Below are positions 34,861-36,132 of a stretch of DNA of 36,132 nt, one piece after another; positions within the stretch are counted from its first letter, which is position 1, and each line of letters begins with the position of its first letter. A program made the position numbers and the translations under genes. The notes under the pieces are model-generated. The model did not search any database. It saw only the letters and a program-made list of their open reading frames with translations, and was not told where the DNA came from. The stretch is from positions 1-36,132 of the forward strand of contig USGH01000004.1 of the NCBI GenBank assembly GCA_900554225.1, read 5' to 3'. This stretch comes from an uncultured Eubacteriales bacterium (GTDB lineage: Bacteria > Bacillota > Clostridia > Oscillospirales > CAG-272).

Positions 34861-34897
34861 CGGAAGAACCGTTTACCCGGCTTCTCCGTTTCTTTTT
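34861..34897 (+). terminator. Probable terminator after the SGNH hydrolase gene
   Basis: CGGA(A)GAA pairs with TTC-TCCG (34882-34888) around a GC-rich loop, then TTTCTTTTT. The stem is short, with a one-base bulge. Confidence 0.45.
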
Positions 34898-34943
34898 GCA
34901 TATCCGGCAGCCATATTTTGCTTGTTGCAATGCATGTTAGTTG

Positions 34944-34970
34944 TGTGAATTTCGCAGGTCCGTATTCACA
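34944..34970. repeat. Inverted repeat, possible operator or weak terminator
   Basis: TGTGAAT (34944-34950) and ATTCACA (34964-34970) are perfect inverted arms around 13 bases. Six T follow on the plus strand, so a terminator role is possible too. Confidence 0.45.
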
Positions 34971-35050
34971 TTTTTTCATCGTTGTTTCCGCATTGTCGAG
35001 ATTCACGAACATTTTTCTCAGATTCCACGAAAGTATGTTGCATTTTCCTA

Positions 35051-35079
35051 TCGACAAGAATCCCGAAATGTTGTATAAT
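35051..35079 (+). promoter_or_regulatory. Sigma-A promoter of rhaD
   Basis: TCGACA (35051-35056), 17-base spacer, TATAAT (35074-35079); 71 bases before the ATG. Confidence 0.8.
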
Positions 35080-35150
35080 AACACCAGAAAGCAAAGGAAA
35101 GAAAGCACCGCAGGAAAAGAGGTGCGGTGACAAGTACAGGAGGTTACTCT

Positions 35151-35972
35151 ATGAATATTCTCGATCTTGAAGTCATGAAGGGCTTTATCCGGATGTGCAA
35201 TGACGGTCTGTTGCAGGGCTGGCACGAACGCAACGGCGGCAACCTGACCTACCGTATGGATAAATATGAAGTCAAGGAATGTAGCGCATACTTCCACCCG
35301 AAGACGGACTGGGTTCCGATGGGCGTTAAGGCGGAAAACCTCGCAGGCGAATATTTCATCTCCACCGGCAGCGGCAAGTTCATGCGCAATGTTATCTTAG
35401 AGCCGCAGAACACGCTGTGCATCGTCGAGATCAATGAAGCGGGTGACAGCTGGCGTATCGTATGGGGGCTGGAGCTTGGCGGTCGTCCGACCAGTGAATT
35501 CCCGAGCCACTTCCTGAACCATTCCGTAAAGAAGGCATACAAGGGCGACAACTACCGTGTTATCTATCACGCACACACCACATCCCTCATTGCCCTGACC
35601 TATGTACTCCCGCTCACTGCCAGAGATTTCACGAGAACGCTGTGGAAGAGCGCGACGGAATGCCCTGTCGTATTCCCGGACGGCGTAGGTGTTGTGCCGT
35701 GGATGGTACCGGGCGGACCGGAAATCGCCGTTGCCACCAGTGAGCTGATGAAGAAATTCGATGCAGTGGTCTGGGCACACCATGGTCTGTTCTGCTCCGG
35801 TCCCGACTACGATACCACATTCGGTCTGATGCACACCATCGAAAAGTCCGCTGACATCTATATCCGTGCCATGTCCTGCGGTCTTGGTATCCGTCAGACG
35901 ATCTCCGATGACAACCTCCGCGCGATCGCACGCGATTTCCACATCCAGCTCAATGAGGAATTTTTAGACTAA
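35151..35972 (+). CDS. rhaD: Rhamnulose-1-phosphate aldolase RhaD
   Basis: A 273-residue class II aldolase that splits L-rhamnulose 1-phosphate into dihydroxyacetone phosphate and L-lactaldehyde. The zinc ligands and catalytic acid of E. coli RhaD (E117, H141, H143, H212) are matched here by E116, H140, H142 and H211 (PTSEFPSH; YHAHTT; AHHGLF), all shifted by one. The N-terminal GWHERNGGNLTYR and FISTGSGKFMRNV also fit RhaD rather than fuculose or ribulose aldolases. AGGAGG lies 7 bases before the ATG. No other rhamnose genes (rhaA, rhaB, regulator) are visible; they may lie elsewhere. Confidence 0.94.
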   Translation: MNILDLEVMKGFIRMCNDGLLQGWHERNGGNLTYRMDKYEVKECSAYFHPKTDWVPMGVKAENLAGEYFISTGSGKFMRNVILEPQNTLCIVEINEAGDSWRIVWGLELGGRPTSEFPSHFLNHSVKKAYKGDNYRVIYHAHTTSLIALTYVLPLTARDFTRTLWKSATECPVVFPDGVGVVPWMVPGGPEIAVATSELMKKFDAVVWAHHGLFCSGPDYDTTFGLMHTIEKSADIYIRAMSCGLGIRQTISDDNLRAIARDFHIQLNEEFLD

Positions 35973-36011
35973 GCGGATGTGCCGTCCGGCGACAGACAAG
36001 ACACCATAAAA

Positions 36012-36056
36012 AACCGCGTATCTTCTGCGAATAGAGGATACGCGGTTCTCTGTTTT
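36012..36056. terminator. Strong bidirectional terminator between rhaD and the last gene
   Basis: AACCGCGTATC (36012-36022) and GATACGCGGTT (36037-36047) form a perfect 11-base stem. A T-rich stretch follows on the plus strand, and an A run (36007-36013) gives a U tract for the minus-strand gene. Confidence 0.88.
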
Positions 36057-36132
36057 ATAGAATGATGCACACCAGTCCCGATGCGCCGTCGTTGATGATC
36101 TTCGACAGCGTTTCACCGAATTTTCCGCGTGC
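36055..36132 (-). CDS. 3' end of an unidentified gene
   Basis: Only the last 25 codons are in the window: reading leftward from the edge, RGKFGETLSKIINDGASG, then LVCIIL and TAA (36057-36055). The frame ends right at the shared terminator, and the other two frames look non-coding. The fragment is too short to name. Confidence 0.6.
   Translation of the reverse strand, partial: ARGKFGETLSKIINDGASGLVCIIL

Larger units (their letters stand above)
34847..35150. other. 304-base intergenic region upstream of rhaD
   Basis: It contains a probable terminator (34861-34897), an inverted repeat (34944-34970), two similar direct-repeat boxes (GATTCACGAA and GATTCCACGAA, about 35000-35030) and the rhaD promoter (35051-35079). 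No frame looks coding. The boxes just upstream of the promoter would suit a sugar-responsive regulator. Confidence 0.5.

Noticed and set aside
1..36132. CRISPR arrays, tRNA or rRNA genes, insertion sequences
   Set aside because: No regularly spaced repeats, cloverleaf-like sequences, rRNA segments or transposase/integrase frames were seen on either strand.

Overview
The window looks like a chromosomal segment of an endospore-forming Clostridia-type Firmicute, probably an anaerobic gut lineage. The sporulation genes (yabP, yabQ, spoIVB, sigG), c-di-AMP genes (cdaA, cdaR), hemZ, Rel and a four-subunit 2-oxoacid:ferredoxin oxidoreductase all fit this. Base composition looks moderately GC-rich. 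I see no rRNA, tRNA, CRISPR array, phage or transposase gene. Most genes are core housekeeping genes, so the interest lies in broken genes, regulatory signals and unusual gene partnerships.

Left part (1-18755, all minus strand). After the start of an S-layer-homology protein (1-572) comes a long series of genes reading right to left: cdaA, cdaR, an FAD-dependent dehydrogenase, an RseC-like protein, recJ, rel, dtd, hemZ, a uridine-kinase-like P-loop protein, a YabM/SpoVB-type flippase, mazG, HU, rqcP, yabP, yabQ, divIC and a membrane-anchored beta-lactamase-fold serine hydrolase. The stretch yabM-mazG-(HU)-rqcP-yabP-yabQ-divIC keeps the Bacillus subtilis yabM-yabN-yabO-yabP-yabQ-divIC order. 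A near-perfect sigma-E promoter sits just upstream of yabP, so the distal genes should have mother-cell expression as well as any operon read-through.

Middle (18756-25713, plus strand). A divergent promoter region separates cdaA from an operon of a MinD/ParA-like ATPase, a 2[4Fe-4S] ferredoxin and the alpha, beta and gamma subunits of a 2-oxoacid:ferredoxin oxidoreductase, closed by a terminator. Then come spoIVB and sigG, with a sigma-F-type promoter between them. A monocistronic secreted CBM9-like surface protein follows; it has a consensus sigma-A promoter and ends in a sortase-like but non-canonical C-terminal signal.

Right part (25714-36132). A GNAT acetyltransferase and two multi-pass membrane proteins (minus strand) have striking RNA hairpins between the two membrane genes. 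Next is secA, which as given is broken: an in-frame TAG stop plus an apparent 15-codon deletion lie at the same spot, while all downstream sequence stays in frame and conserved. trmL and a cardiolipin synthase converge with their stop codons touching. An SGNH hydrolase and a rhamnulose-1-phosphate aldolase each have their own consensus-like promoter, which hints at rhamnose-containing polysaccharide use. The window ends in the last codons of an unidentified minus-strand gene.

Main points for a second look: the disrupted secA; the serine hydrolase attached to the divIC/sporulation operon; the hairpin-guarded membrane-protein gene; the atypical sorting signal; the 155-base yabM/mazG overlap. 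I did not find a clearly new multi-gene defence or mobile system here.
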